Below, in pieces: positions 7,711 to 16,550 of a DNA stretch of 64,000 bases; the stretch's first letter is position 1, and each line of letters begins with the position of its first letter. The DNA is taken from assembly GCA_025361565.1 (NCBI GenBank), contig JANYKN010000034.1, forward strand, positions 22,858-86,857. Direction: 5' to 3'. This DNA comes from Bacteroidota bacterium. GTDB lineage: Bacteria > Bacteroidota > Bacteroidia > Bacteroidales > NBLH01. The notes under the pieces were generated by a model. The model saw only the letters and a list, made by a program, of their open reading frames with translations. It was not told the origin of the DNA and did no database searches. A program made the translations under genes and the position numbers.

Positions 7711-9831
7711 TTGAAAATAATGGCTAATTTACTTTTCGTCACAATCGTTTTTGGCCTTACCCTAAACATCAATGCCCAACAAAAAATTGTTGTTAAAAAT
7801 GTTGGTCATCAAAGTGTTGTAAAAAGCCTTGCCTTTAGTCCGGATGGAAAATACCTTGCTGTTGGTGGCGATGACAATACAATTAAAGTTTGGGATTTAC
7901 AAAATGGAAAACCCCTTACTGCTTTAAAACACAATGGTGCTATTAATAGTGTTGCTTTTAGTTATGATGGAAAATATCTGGCATCGGGCAGCAATGATTC
8001 AACTATCAAAATATGGAATGCGCAAAATTGGATAGAAATACGTACTCTGCCCAAAGAAAAATCTGCCATAAAAACAATTTCTTTCAATCCTGACGGAAAA
8101 ATCCTTGCTTCAGGTGGTTATCAATCTATCAAACTATGGAATGTAAAAACCTGGAAAGAAATCCATTGCATTGCAGCACACACTTCTTATATATCAAGCA
8201 TATCCTTTAGTTCCGATGGGAAGTACCTTGTTTCGGGAAGCGAAGATTGCAAAGTCAAGCTTTGGGATGTAAAAACCAAAGAAGAAGTGCGCAACATGGA
8301 TGCAAATTCACAGTGGGTAAATTGTGTATCCTTTAGCCCTGATTGCAAATATGTAGCTTTCGCCAGCTCAGATAAAACTATCGGATTGTGGAATTTCGAA
8401 AGCAAAAAGAAAAGTATTACAATTCTAAAACAAAATGGTATTGTTAAAAGCATAGCTTTCAGTCCCAATAGTAAATATTTGGCTTGCGGAGGTCTGGATA
8501 AAAAAATTAAACTTTGGGATATACAAGCCGGATATAGTTTACATACTTTGGTGCAAAAGGTTGTTGTAAATAGTATTTCTTTTAGCCCTGATGGAAAATA
8601 TATTGCCTCTGGCAACGACGATGGCTCAGTTGTTATTTGGGAAACATCAACTGGCAATCAATTGATTACAATGATAGGAATGTTGTCAGATCAAAAGGAT
8701 TGGATTGTATTTACTCCTTCCGGAAAGTATGACGGCATTAATTATAACAAATATTTGAAAGGTGCTTCGGGTGCTCAGTTGAATGAACTTCCGACAAATG
8801 ATGGCAATTATTTGTCGGGCATCCTTGCAGAAGTTTTTGGGCATAAACAAGTGCAGCCTGATAGAACCCCGCCAACCATTACCATAAATTCTGAATTAAA
8901 CTTTGAAGTTTCGCAAAATGAATATACGATTAGCGGCAAATCGACAGACGAAAGCGGAGTATTATTGGTTTTGGTTAACAGATTAAAAGCGGATAATGAT
9001 AGTGGAAGTTTTAGTTGTCAGGTTAATTTAAATGAAGGGCTTAATACAATTCAAATCTATGCATACGATAAGTTTGGTAATATGAACAATAAAACCGTAA
9101 CAATTACCTTTAAACCTTCTCTGCGAAAAGATTATGCGTTGATATTTTATGAAAGTGATTATACAACCAGTAACTTGCCAAACCTGAGAGGTACAAAAAA
9201 GAATGCAGATACTCTTTCAAGCATTTTGCAAAATAAATATGGATTTGAAACACATGTTTTTCCAAATTATACAGCATTACAAATAGAAAAAACTTTGAGT
9301 AGATACAGCAAAAAGAGTTATTCACCCAATGACCAATTGTTGATTTATTTTACAGGACACGGCCAAAAGGGAAATGCCGATACAACCGGTTATTTGTTGT
9401 GTGCCAATAACACTAAAATGACTCATAAAGAGTTTAATACATGGTCAGGAATAGATTCGTGTCAGCATATATTAATGGTTCTGGATGCTTGTTACAGTGG
9501 CTTGGGATTAAGTATAAATATGATTGGAGATACGCCGCCGCAATATAATCCAAGAACAAAGGATGAATATCTGAAGGAATTATTCAAATTTAAGCCTGCA
9601 CGAAAGGCTTTAACTTCGGGTGAAGGAAAAGTTTCCATACCACTCGATGGTATTTCGGAATTTACTGAAGCTTTTATCCTTGCACTGAAAAAGAATGAAG
9701 GTAAATTATTTAATATACTTACTTATAACGAATTGAAAGCTAAATTAGGGAATGATTATTTAAAATTAGAATCAGGGAAATTTTATAATGACGACGAATC
9801 GGATGGGACTTTTATTTTTATGAAAAAATGA
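7711..9831 (+). CDS. Exported WD40 - Ig-like - caspase-family (C14) protein
   Basis: 706 residues. The TTG at 7711 directly follows an in-frame TAG and gives a signal peptide with a lysine (MKIMANLLFVTIVFGLTLNINA); the ATG at 7720 is the alternative start. Seven WD40 repeats, each with FSPDGKYLA and IK.WD cores, span about residues 31-322 and make one full propeller. An Ig-like domain (about 386-470, GLNTIQIYAYDKFGN) follows. The caspase fold starts at about 472 (KDYALIFYESDYTT) and keeps the dyad: His550 in YFTGHGQ and Cys594 in LDACYSG. A Cys-His peptidase outside the cytoplasm is predicted, with the propeller as sensor or substrate-binding part. No T9SS domain is seen. It is followed 4 bp later by the next gene. 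Confidence 0.9.
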   Translation: MKIMANLLFVTIVFGLTLNINAQQKIVVKNVGHQSVVKSLAFSPDGKYLAVGGDDNTIKVWDLQNGKPLTALKHNGAINSVAFSYDGKYLASGSNDSTIKIWNAQNWIEIRTLPKEKSAIKTISFNPDGKILASGGYQSIKLWNVKTWKEIHCIAAHTSYISSISFSSDGKYLVSGSEDCKVKLWDVKTKEEVRNMDANSQWVNCVSFSPDCKYVAFASSDKTIGLWNFESKKKSITILKQNGIVKSIAFSPNSKYLACGGLDKKIKLWDIQAGYSLHTLVQKVVVNSISFSPDGKYIASGNDDGSVVIWETSTGNQLITMIGMLSDQKDWIVFTPSGKYDGINYNKYLKGASGAQLNELPTNDGNYLSGILAEVFGHKQVQPDRTPPTITINSELNFEVSQNEYTISGKSTDESGVLLVLVNRLKADNDSGSFSCQVNLNEGLNTIQIYAYDKFGNMNNKTVTITFKPSLRKDYALIFYESDYTTSNLPNLRGTKKNADTLSSILQNKYGFETHVFPNYTALQIEKTLSRYSKKSYSPNDQLLIYFTGHGQKGNADTTGYLLCANNTKMTHKEFNTWSGIDSCQHILMVLDACYSGLGLSINMIGDTPPQYNPRTKDEYLKELFKFKPARKALTSGEGKVSIPLDGISEFTEAFILALKKNEGKLFNILTYNELKAKLGNDYLKLESGKFYNDDESDGTFIFMKK

Positions 9832-9835
9832 GGTT

Positions 9836-10813
9836 ATGAAAAGAAAAATTTTAGTATCGCTGATGGTATTTTTAAATACATATATGTTTTCTCAAACAAT
9901 TGATGATTTTACAATTGGAAGAATAAACAAAGAACTTGAAGAAAAGGGCATTTCACAAGTATTCGTATTTAGGGATATTGTTGTGGATAGTGTAAATCAT
10001 ATTATCCGTATTCAGTTTGAATTTAATTCGCCTGATGCTGCCAGAAATGATACCTTGTGGCGTATTTTGAAAAATGATTTTCAAAAGCAGAAAAATATGG
10101 ATATTCGTGAGTATTTGTATTTCTATAGTATCAATGTATTTAAAATCACTGAACCAAAGAATGTTTTAGTCGAAATCCGTCAATCTTTTATTAGTGAAGA
10201 TTGCCCTTTTATACAATATTATTATAATGAAGATACGAAGCGATTCACAGGTGATGAGAAAGAAAAAGTGTGCATGGCTGAATATAAAAAGGCAATTTTG
10301 TTAAATTCATTTGTCTATTACGATAAAATTTTTCTAATAAACAATACAGATCTGGCAATTGATAATTATTACAATTTGTTAAACAAGTATTTTAGAGGAT
10401 TTTATACTAAAGGTGGATTTGAAAAGAACAGTAAAAATCAGGAATTCAAATCCATGTATCGAAGAATGGACCCGACACTGAAATTTGAAGTACAAAATCT
10501 TCAGAAGGAAGTACTGAACGATGCTGGCGAAAATTTTGTATACAGCATTCTCAGATTTATTTATGACAAGAGTTATCTTCCATATGAATATCTTAAATTT
10601 GAAATTAAATTAGAACCTCAGAAACAAACCAATCAGATGGAATTAGACGTGAAAATAACAGGACGTTATGGTTCAGGATTTTACGAAAACTGGCGTTGGG
10701 AAACCATGAACGATATGGATAGGGGTTTTCCTGCATATATTGACGATTATGCAAAGAAAATATCTGATGAAATAGTTAGAAAAATTACCATTTATAAAGA
10801 TTATGGAAACTAA
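9836..10813 (+). CDS. Exported protein of unknown function, caspase-cluster partner
   Basis: 325 residues with a signal peptide (MKRKILVSLMVFLNTYMFSQ). It begins 4 bp after the WD40-caspase stop and its last 11 bases overlap the next gene, so the three genes are almost certainly cotranscribed and may be translationally coupled. The rest is mixed alpha/beta, rich in aromatic and charged residues, with no motif I recognise. It is probably periplasmic. A role as regulator or substrate of the neighbouring caspase is an inference from gene order only. Confidence 0.75.
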   Translation: MKRKILVSLMVFLNTYMFSQTIDDFTIGRINKELEEKGISQVFVFRDIVVDSVNHIIRIQFEFNSPDAARNDTLWRILKNDFQKQKNMDIREYLYFYSINVFKITEPKNVLVEIRQSFISEDCPFIQYYYNEDTKRFTGDEKEKVCMAEYKKAILLNSFVYYDKIFLINNTDLAIDNYYNLLNKYFRGFYTKGGFEKNSKNQEFKSMYRRMDPTLKFEVQNLQKEVLNDAGENFVYSILRFIYDKSYLPYEYLKFEIKLEPQKQTNQMELDVKITGRYGSGFYENWRWETMNDMDRGFPAYIDDYAKKISDEIVRKITIYKDYGN

Positions 10814-11252
10814 TAAAACCAAACACATGAAAGAAAAAACATTAAAAAACATCATTTTATTCCTGATGTTATCGGCTAAGCTTTTGATAATAGGTTTAAT
10901 TCTGTTTCATTATGCAACACAAGGGCTGGAAAAGAACGAAACATATTCTATTATTACACTTATTTTACCGCTTTTTATGGTTTATCTTACCATAATCATA
11001 AAAGATTTACTTTCTAATCCTTTCAAATCTACTGATAGTAAGGAAAAACCTAAGATTGTAAAAGGTTCAATAAGTGCAATAACCTTTATTATATTTCCAA
11101 TTTATTTCATAGCCTTGGCTTATTGTATCAATCAAACAGCTAAAGGCGAAATGCAGACCGACGATCTGCAAAAAGTATTGGGTTTAATCGAAAGTGCATT
11201 TGGAGTTTATATCGGACAGATTATCTTTACGCTTTTTAAGCAGAAAGAGTAG
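10803..11252 (+). CDS. Small multi-pass membrane protein, caspase-cluster partner
   Basis: 149 residues from the ATG at 10803, which overlaps the upstream stop; the ATG at 10827 (MKEKTLKNIILFL) is an equally good start. Four hydrophobic segments are visible: IILFLMLSAKLLIIGLILF, TLILPLFMVYLTIII, ITFIIFPIYFIALAY, and a weaker one near the end (FGVYIGQIIFTLF). No catalytic motif is seen. It ends the three-gene cluster and is followed by a hairpin at 11275-11307. Function is unknown. Confidence 0.75.
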   Translation: METNKTKHMKEKTLKNIILFLMLSAKLLIIGLILFHYATQGLEKNETYSIITLILPLFMVYLTIIIKDLLSNPFKSTDSKEKPKIVKGSISAITFIIFPIYFIALAYCINQTAKGEMQTDDLQKVLGLIESAFGVYIGQIIFTLFKQKE

Positions 11253-11274
11253 AAAGGGATAATAAGCGGTTTTA

Positions 11275-11307
11275 AAAGATGAAACCTTTATAAAAGATTT
11301 CATCTTT
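11275..11307. repeat. Hairpin family copy B (3' end of the caspase cluster)
   Basis: AAAGATGAAA pairs with TTTCATCTTT around CCTTTATAAAAGA. It is nearly identical to 11571-11603 and related to 1474-1505, and it lies 22 bp after a stop codon. It probably acts as a terminator or RNA 3' stabiliser. Confidence 0.7.
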
Positions 11308-11355
11308 AGCACTTGTATAAGTATTTAATGATTGAAATAAATTAATATAAATAAG

Positions 11356-11559
11356 ATGAAAAAATTTTTAATGATCTTTTTGTGCCTGGGGTTTTTACTC
11401 GGCACATCTTCTTGTGTTGTGATTAATAAAAAAGACAACGGAAAACATAAAGGGTGGTATAAGAGTCCAAATAATCAAAATAAGTCAAATAATTCAAACA
11501 ATTCCAATAAATCAAATAAGTCGAATCAAGGAAATTCAAGCAGTAATAAAAAGAAATAA
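11356..11559 (+). CDS. Small Asn/Ser/Lys-rich lipoprotein
   Basis: 67 residues. The signal peptide ends in the lipobox LLGTSSC (Cys20), so a lipidated mature protein of about 48 residues is expected. The mature part is low complexity: repeated NNSNKSN units and a lysine tail. Such a chain is likely unstructured, perhaps a surface or periplasmic linker. It is flanked by two copies of the same hairpin (11275-11307 and 11571-11603), which makes it look like a self-contained transcription unit. No homologous family is recognised. Confidence 0.7.
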   Translation: MKKFLMIFLCLGFLLGTSSCVVINKKDNGKHKGWYKSPNNQNKSNNSNNSNKSNKSNQGNSSSNKKK

Positions 11560-11570
11560 AGCGTGATTTT

Positions 11571-11603
11571 AAAGATGAAACCTTTACAAAAGATTTCATC
11601 TTT
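11571..11603. repeat. Hairpin family copy C (3' end of the small lipoprotein gene)
   Basis: AAAGATGAAA (11571-11580) pairs with TTTCATCTTT (11594-11603) around CCTTTACAAAAGA. It differs from copy B at one loop base and is again followed by AGCA. It lies 12 bp after a stop codon. Confidence 0.7.
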
Positions 11604-11645
11604 AGCAACCGTCAAATATTCTATAATCAATTAACAAACAAACAC

Positions 11646-11984
11646 ATGATGAATCAATCTATTTTAATTACTACAAGCAATGCCTTGGAAGGTTACAAGG
11701 TTACAAAGCAATTGGGCCTGATCCGTGGAATAACAGTTAGATCAAGAAGCCTTGTAGGTAACATTGCCGGAGGTTTTATGACATTATTTGGTGGCAGAAG
11801 CGTCATTTACACCGAATTATGCGAAAAAGCCCGTGAAGAAGCCTTGCAACTAATGATTAGGCATGGAAAAGAAACCGGTTGTAATGCCATAATTAATATG
11901 CGTTATGATGCCAATGAAGTAATGAACGGACTTACTGAAGTGCTGGCTTATGGAACAGCTGTGGTGGTTGAGCCAATTAACTAA
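11646..11984 (+). CDS. YbjQ/UPF0145 family protein
   Basis: 112 residues, the usual length for this family. Characteristic segments are visible: ILITTSNALEGYKVTKQLGLIRGITVRSR near the start, then GGRSVIYTELCEKAREEALQLM, and GCNAIINMRYDAN near the end. These proteins are small cytoplasmic multimers sometimes annotated as heavy-metal binding, without a proven function. The ATG at 11646 is followed by a second ATG at 11649; either could be used. It appears monocistronic. Confidence 0.85.
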   Translation: MMNQSILITTSNALEGYKVTKQLGLIRGITVRSRSLVGNIAGGFMTLFGGRSVIYTELCEKAREEALQLMIRHGKETGCNAIINMRYDANEVMNGLTEVLAYGTAVVVEPIN

Positions 11985-12052
11985 TTTTCATATATTCGTG
12001 TCCCAATAAATATCATACACAACAAACCAATATTCAGACCATCAGAAAAGAA

Positions 12053-12667
12053 ATGACCAATATCGTGAATCAAACAGATATGAAAAAACTCATTGAGTTG
12101 GATGGAATATTTGCTTTGATTTACGATAAATATGGTCCACCGCCAAACTGGACAAGACCACAGGGTTTTGTGTCTTTATCCAGGATAATATTGGAGCAAC
12201 AGGTAAGTTTGGCTTCGGCAAATGCACATTATCTTAAATTGAATGATTATTTGAAGGAGTTTGTTCCAAATGAAATTTTAAAGCTTACGGATGAGGAAAT
12301 GAGAAATTGTCAGATAAGCCGACAAAAGGCTAAGTATTTGCGTGCTTTATCATCTGCAATATTGGATGGAAATATTGATTTGGAGAAATTGACAGAGATG
12401 GATCATTCACAAATTCGCAAGCAACTTACAAATATCAATGGAATAGGCAATTGGACTGTTGATATTTATTTAATGTTTTGCCTTCAGGGAAAAGATATTT
12501 TTCCTGAAGGCGATATTGCCATTATCAATACCATTAATGAATTAAGTGAAGCCAAAACAAAGGAAGAAAGAATATTGCTTTCTGAAAAGTGGAAACCATA
12601 TCGTTCGCTGGCTACTTATTTTTTGTGGCATTATTATCTCAAAAAGAGAAATAGAATTTCAACGTGA
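12053..12667 (+). CDS. DNA-3-methyladenine glycosylase II family protein (AlkA-like, HhH-GPD)
   Basis: 204 residues. The helix-hairpin-helix is LTNINGIGNWTVDIYLM (about 128-144), and the catalytic aspartate of the HhH-GPD superfamily is Asp154 in FPEGDIAI. The N-terminal half has the expected ILEQQVSLASANAHY segment. The enzyme should excise alkylated purines in base excision repair. It lacks the extra N-terminal domain of E. coli AlkA, as many short homologues do. No iron-sulfur cysteines are present. An in-frame ATG at 12080 (MKKLIEL) is an alternative start. It is convergent with the MFS gene downstream. Confidence 0.85.
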   Translation: MTNIVNQTDMKKLIELDGIFALIYDKYGPPPNWTRPQGFVSLSRIILEQQVSLASANAHYLKLNDYLKEFVPNEILKLTDEEMRNCQISRQKAKYLRALSSAILDGNIDLEKLTEMDHSQIRKQLTNINGIGNWTVDIYLMFCLQGKDIFPEGDIAIINTINELSEAKTKEERILLSEKWKPYRSLATYFLWHYYLKKRNRIST

Positions 12668-12701
12668 CCAATAGCAGATTTCATTTGGCAAAATGCTTTC
12701 A

Positions 12702-13883
12702 TTACCCTTTTTTTATCGATGGAAAGCCAACCGCAAAAGTGAAATAAAAAATGATGACCACTGTTACAATTCCTGTTATTAAAAAGGTATAAAATGCACC
12801 GAACTGATACCAGATAAGGCCAGCAAATAGACTAGCCATTAAAGCACAAATGCTTTGAAATCCCGAATAAGTTCCAATTGCAGTGGCTGTATCTTTTTTG
12901 TCTGTTATATTGCTAATCCATGCTTTTGAAATGCCCTCGGTTGAAGCGGCATAAATCCCATAAAGAAAAAATAAGCCAAAATAAACATAGATATTCTCAT
13001 TTACTGACATCCCAAAATAGACGAATGAAAATAGGATTAGACCTAGAATAAAAATCTTTTTTAGCCCAAGTTTATCAGCTATAATTCCCATTGGAAAAGC
13101 AAATAGAGCATATATCAAATTGTAAAAAATATAGGCCGCAATAACCATGGTATCCGAAATTCCTGCTTCTTTAGCTTTGAGGAGCAGAAAAACATCCGAG
13201 CTGTTGAATAAAGCAAAAGCTAAAAGTCCAATCACAACTTTACGATAAATCAGCGGACTTTGTTTCCAATAATTTAAAAAGGAGAAGAAATGGACTTTTT
13301 CTTCTGTTTTTTTTATCGATGGATTTTTGTCTTTAAGTAACGATGATGCTCCTATTGCTAATATTCCAGGGATAAATGCAATAAAAAACAAAGTTTTATA
13401 ATCAGCCGGGAAAAAGTACAAATAAAGTAAGGCAAGTGCCGGCCCTAAAACAGCTCCCAATGTATCCATTGAACGGTGAAACCCAAATATTTTACCTTTT
13501 GTTTCAGGGGTTGCTTCCTGCGAAAGAATGGCATCGCGGGCACCTGTTCTTATTCCTTTTCCAAAACGGTCAATGGTTCGTGCAAAAAATATCCATAAAG
13601 GATAGATAAATATTGCCATCATTGGTTTGGAAATGGCGCTTAAAGCATATCCAATACGGACAAAAGGAACTCTTTTACCTGAGTTGTCAGAAAGTTTGCC
13701 AAAATAACCTTTGCTTAGACCGGCGGTGGCTTCGGCAATACCTTCGAGTATTCCAATCAACAATATTGAGAAACCGATGCTTTTTAAATATACAGGCATA
13801 ATGGGGTAAAGCATTTCGCTGGCCATATCAGTGAACAGGCTTACAAGCGATAATATCCATACGGTTCTGGTAATGTATTTCAA
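12702..13883 (-). CDS. MFS transporter
   Basis: 393 residues with about 11-12 hydrophobic segments. The loop between TM2 and TM3 reads GKLSDNSGKRVPFVRIGY, a form of the MFS signature (G..aD..GrR), and a related motif, GIIADKLGLKKIF, occurs in the second half. FGKGIRTGARDAILSQEA after TM4 is typical of a bacterial MFS subgroup annotated only as transporters. The substrate is unknown. A candidate -7 box lies at 13919-13926. The gene ends 34 bp from the convergent glycosylase gene. Confidence 0.85.
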   Translation of the reverse strand: MKYITRTVWILSLVSLFTDMASEMLYPIMPVYLKSIGFSILLIGILEGIAEATAGLSKGYFGKLSDNSGKRVPFVRIGYALSAISKPMMAIFIYPLWIFFARTIDRFGKGIRTGARDAILSQEATPETKGKIFGFHRSMDTLGAVLGPALALLYLYFFPADYKTLFFIAFIPGILAIGASSLLKDKNPSIKKTEEKVHFFSFLNYWKQSPLIYRKVVIGLLAFALFNSSDVFLLLKAKEAGISDTMVIAAYIFYNLIYALFAFPMGIIADKLGLKKIFILGLILFSFVYFGMSVNENIYVYFGLFFLYGIYAASTEGISKAWISNITDKKDTATAIGTYSGFQSICALMASLFAGLIWYQFGAFYTFLITGIVTVVIIFYFTFAVGFPSIKKG

Positions 13884-13918
13884 TGGTTTTGGTTTTAGTT
13901 GTTAAATCAATATATTTT

Positions 13919-13926
13919 CAAATGTA
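13919..13926 (-). promoter_or_regulatory. Candidate -7 box for the MFS gene
   Basis: On the minus strand it reads TACATTTG, a match to TAnnTTTG, 36 bases before the start codon. No clear TTG was seen at -33. Confidence 0.35.
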
Positions 13927-14002
13927 ATGAAAAATTGAAGATATAGTCTTGGATAAACTTTAATGAAACCTTATTTTTATATAGTTACAAAAACTGCATT
14001 TG

Positions 14003-15049
14003 CTAGGTGAAAACAGAATCGCATTGGTTATTATAATTTTCATTTAGAACATTGATTAATGCAAAAATAATAACAGCTGCCAGCTTTGCCGTGCTATTAT
14101 CCTGATCAAAACGAGGTGATACTTCAGCAATATCAAAACTGACAACTTTGTTGGTTTTTAAAATCTCTTTAAGAAATATAAGAACAAGCTCCGCATTCAT
14201 GCCTAATGGTTGTATTGCAGATACTCCGGGAGCAAAAGAAGAATTAAACACATCGCTACAAATTGTCAGATATATGTACTCGTTTTTGTCAATAAAACTG
14301 TGAATATCAGCTAATATATTTTTATAATTGGGTTCGATAAAATCTTTTGCAAGGATATATTTAGCATGAAGTAAATCTGCCTTTTTAAATAGGCTGGTTG
14401 TATTTGCACAAAGTTGAGCACCTAAACACATATATGAGAACTGTCGTTTTTGATCAGAACAAATATCTGCAATTTGCGAAAACATGGTACCTGAAGAACC
14501 TCCATCTTTATGTGGTCTAAGATCCAAATGTGCATCAAAATTAATTATACCAAGCGTGAGATTCTTATTTTTATTATTTTCAAAATGACTAATAATTCCA
14601 TTATAATGCCCAAATGCTACTTCATGACCTCCTCCTAAAACAATTGGGAAAAAATTATTTTCAAGAATTATTTTAATCGCAATTGTTAATTGGGATTGAG
14701 CTTCCTCCAAATTGTTTTCAATGCATATGATGTCTCCTGCATCATAAATTGCAGTGTTTTTTCCAAATGTAACTGGTAAATTCGCAAATGCCTTTCTAAT
14801 ATATTCAGGTCCTTGTTTAGCACCAGTGCGTCCGAGATTTCTTCTAACTCCTTCGTCACAGCAAAAACCAATTATACAAATATTTAAAATCGATGGTTCA
14901 AGTTTTAATGATTCTGGTTTTGTTATATCTATTATTTGAATAATTTGATGCATCCTGAATGAGTCAATATCATTTGGATCATCGATTCTTCCAGTCCAGA
15001 ATTTATTATCTGTGACATTGTAATTTTTCAACTTCATATTTGGTTTCAA
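14003..15049 (-). CDS. hutG: Formimidoylglutamase-like enzyme (arginase/agmatinase superfamily)
   Basis: 348 residues. Metal-binding motifs of the ureohydrolase fold are in order: GGGHEVAFGHY, NFDAHLDLR (D-x-H-x-D) and CSDVFNSSFAPG. In the last one the first of the usual two ligand aspartates (SIDLD in arginases) is Cys264, while Asp266 is kept. FAPGVSA and the N-terminal region (NKFWTGRIDD) are like formimidoylglutamase, which releases formamide from N-formimidoyl-glutamate in histidine degradation. No other hut gene is nearby, so the substrate is an inference. A -7 box and a palindrome lie upstream (15070-15096). M5 (15037) is an alternative start. Confidence 0.75.
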   Translation of the reverse strand: MKPNMKLKNYNVTDNKFWTGRIDDPNDIDSFRMHQIIQIIDITKPESLKLEPSILNICIIGFCCDEGVRRNLGRTGAKQGPEYIRKAFANLPVTFGKNTAIYDAGDIICIENNLEEAQSQLTIAIKIILENNFFPIVLGGGHEVAFGHYNGIISHFENNKNKNLTLGIINFDAHLDLRPHKDGGSSGTMFSQIADICSDQKRQFSYMCLGAQLCANTTSLFKKADLLHAKYILAKDFIEPNYKNILADIHSFIDKNEYIYLTICSDVFNSSFAPGVSAIQPLGMNAELVLIFLKEILKTNKVVSFDIAEVSPRFDQDNSTAKLAAVIIFALINVLNENYNNQCDSVFT

Positions 15050-15069
15050 TTAGAACAAAAGGCTATTAG

Positions 15070-15096
15070 TGAATATTAAAATATTCAGCAAAGGTA
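15070..15096 (-). promoter_or_regulatory. Promoter region of the hutG-like gene with a palindrome at the predicted start
   Basis: On the minus strand TACCTTTG (15089-15096) matches the -7 consensus. Just downstream, TGAATATT (15070-15077) and AATATTCA (15080-15087) form an 18-bp palindrome covering the expected transcription start. It could be an operator or an RNA hairpin. Confidence 0.4.
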
Positions 15097-15536
15097 ATAA
15101 TTCAAACTTTTACTAATCAGATATAGTAACTATTCAAATGGTTTAATTTATTGTGACGAAAGATTTCAGTTTGACAATTTTTTAAATCGGTTCTTTAATC
15201 GTCGGAATTTCTATGGTTTACTTAAATTTATAGATACTATTGATTACAACTTAAATTGAAATACATTTTAAATAAATTTCTTTCTAAATTGTGTTTATAT
15301 TATTTTCATTTTATGTAACAACACCAAGAATGATAACCAAATAAAAACGAAGATTTTAATCTAATCTTTTCCGAAGAAGAAAAATTCGATTTAGACTTTG
15401 AAAAGTTTTAGTACATTTGGGTTTTATTATTTTAACTAACAAAAATAGATATTTGATAAATTATAATTTACATTTATAATTTTTCAGTTTTATTCTTCGA
15501 TGGTTGTTAAAATTATCTAATATAAAAATAGGAGAG
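15097..15536. other. Long AT-rich intergenic region
   Basis: About 440 bases between divergent genes with no ORF that I support. One match to the -7 box, TACATTTG at 15412-15419, points toward the sugar-binding lipoprotein, implying a leader of about 110 bases. No other structure was clear. Confidence 0.4.
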
Positions 15537-16550
15537 ATGAAATTTGCTAGATTATTATTCGTATTTATTCTCGTTTTAATTGGGTTTTCAAATTGCAATG
15601 AACAAAAAAGTCAGTTTAAAGTCGGGTTTCTTGTACCAACTTTGGAATCAAAGCGGTATGCTAAAGAGAGTGGTTACTTTCAAGAAAAAATAAAAGAATT
15701 TGGAGGAACTGTTATTATAAAAGATGCTGAAAGAGATGAGTCAAAGCAATACCAACAAGCAATTGAACTTATAAATGAAGGTGTTGATATTCTGGTTATC
15801 AATGCAGTTAATGCAAATACTTCTGCTGCAATTATTCGCGATGCCCATAAAAAAGGTATAAAAGTAATTGCTTACGATAGATTTATAAAAAATTGTGAAC
15901 TGGACTTTTTCATCACCTTTGATGGTGAAAAAGTTGGTGAATTGCTTGCAAATTATGTGGTTGATAAAGTACCACAAGGCAATTATGTAATTTTAAATGG
16001 AGATAAAGGAGATGAAAATGCAATACTTTTTCAAAATGGGGCAATTAAAGTATTAAAACCATTTATTGATTCTAAAAAAATAACTATTGTCTACTCCGGA
16101 TTTATGGATGACTGGCTAGGGATAAATGCTGCATATTATACCGATAAAATCTTGGAATTCAGTAATGTCAAAATCGATGTAATTATTTCGATGTACGATG
16201 GTTTGTCCGATGGAATTGTTTCAGTGTTAGAAACCAAGGATTTGAGTGATAAAATTCTTGTTACAGGGCAAGATGCCGAAATTGGCGCATGCAATAGAAT
16301 AATGAATGGAAAACAGGCAATGACGATTTACAAACCAGGAAAACTGTTGGCATATAAATGTGCCGAAATTGTTCTTCAACTTGTTAAAAATGAAAAAATT
16401 GTGAATCTGAAGTATATAAATAATGGCAGAATTGACGTACCTTCTGTGATTCTTGACCCTATGGTTGTTGATAAAAACAATATGGAATTAACAGTGGTTG
16501 CAGACGGCATGTTAAGCATGGAGGAAATTATGAATTACAAACATGAATAG
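15537..16550 (+). CDS. XylF-like sugar-binding lipoprotein (periplasmic binding protein)
   Basis: 337 residues from the ATG at 15537; this start gives a lipoprotein signal (MKFARLLFVFILVLIGFSNC, lipidated Cys20), and the upstream TTG at 15504 does not. It aligns by eye along its whole length with D-xylose-binding XylF: GVDILVINAVNANTSAAIIRDAHKKGIKVIAYDR, DFFITFDGEKVGE, VPQGNYVILNGDKGDENA, and ILVTGQDAEIGACNRI. No ABC transporter ATPase or permease gene is adjacent, so it is an orphan binding protein that may serve a sensor or a distant transporter. The sugar is not known. Confidence 0.85.
   Translation: MKFARLLFVFILVLIGFSNCNEQKSQFKVGFLVPTLESKRYAKESGYFQEKIKEFGGTVIIKDAERDESKQYQQAIELINEGVDILVINAVNANTSAAIIRDAHKKGIKVIAYDRFIKNCELDFFITFDGEKVGELLANYVVDKVPQGNYVILNGDKGDENAILFQNGAIKVLKPFIDSKKITIVYSGFMDDWLGINAAYYTDKILEFSNVKIDVIISMYDGLSDGIVSVLETKDLSDKILVTGQDAEIGACNRIMNGKQAMTIYKPGKLLAYKCAEIVLQLVKNEKIVNLKYINNGRIDVPSVILDPMVVDKNNMELTVVADGMLSMEEIMNYKHE

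Noticed and set aside
8187..8657. 156-codon ORF antisense to the WD40 repeats
   Set aside because: The repeated words come from the WD40 repeats on the other strand.
13941..13951. GATATAGTCTT shared with the IS110 downstream hairpin (7482-7492)
   Set aside because: Only 11 bases of AT-rich sequence match and the second arm is missing, so chance is likely.
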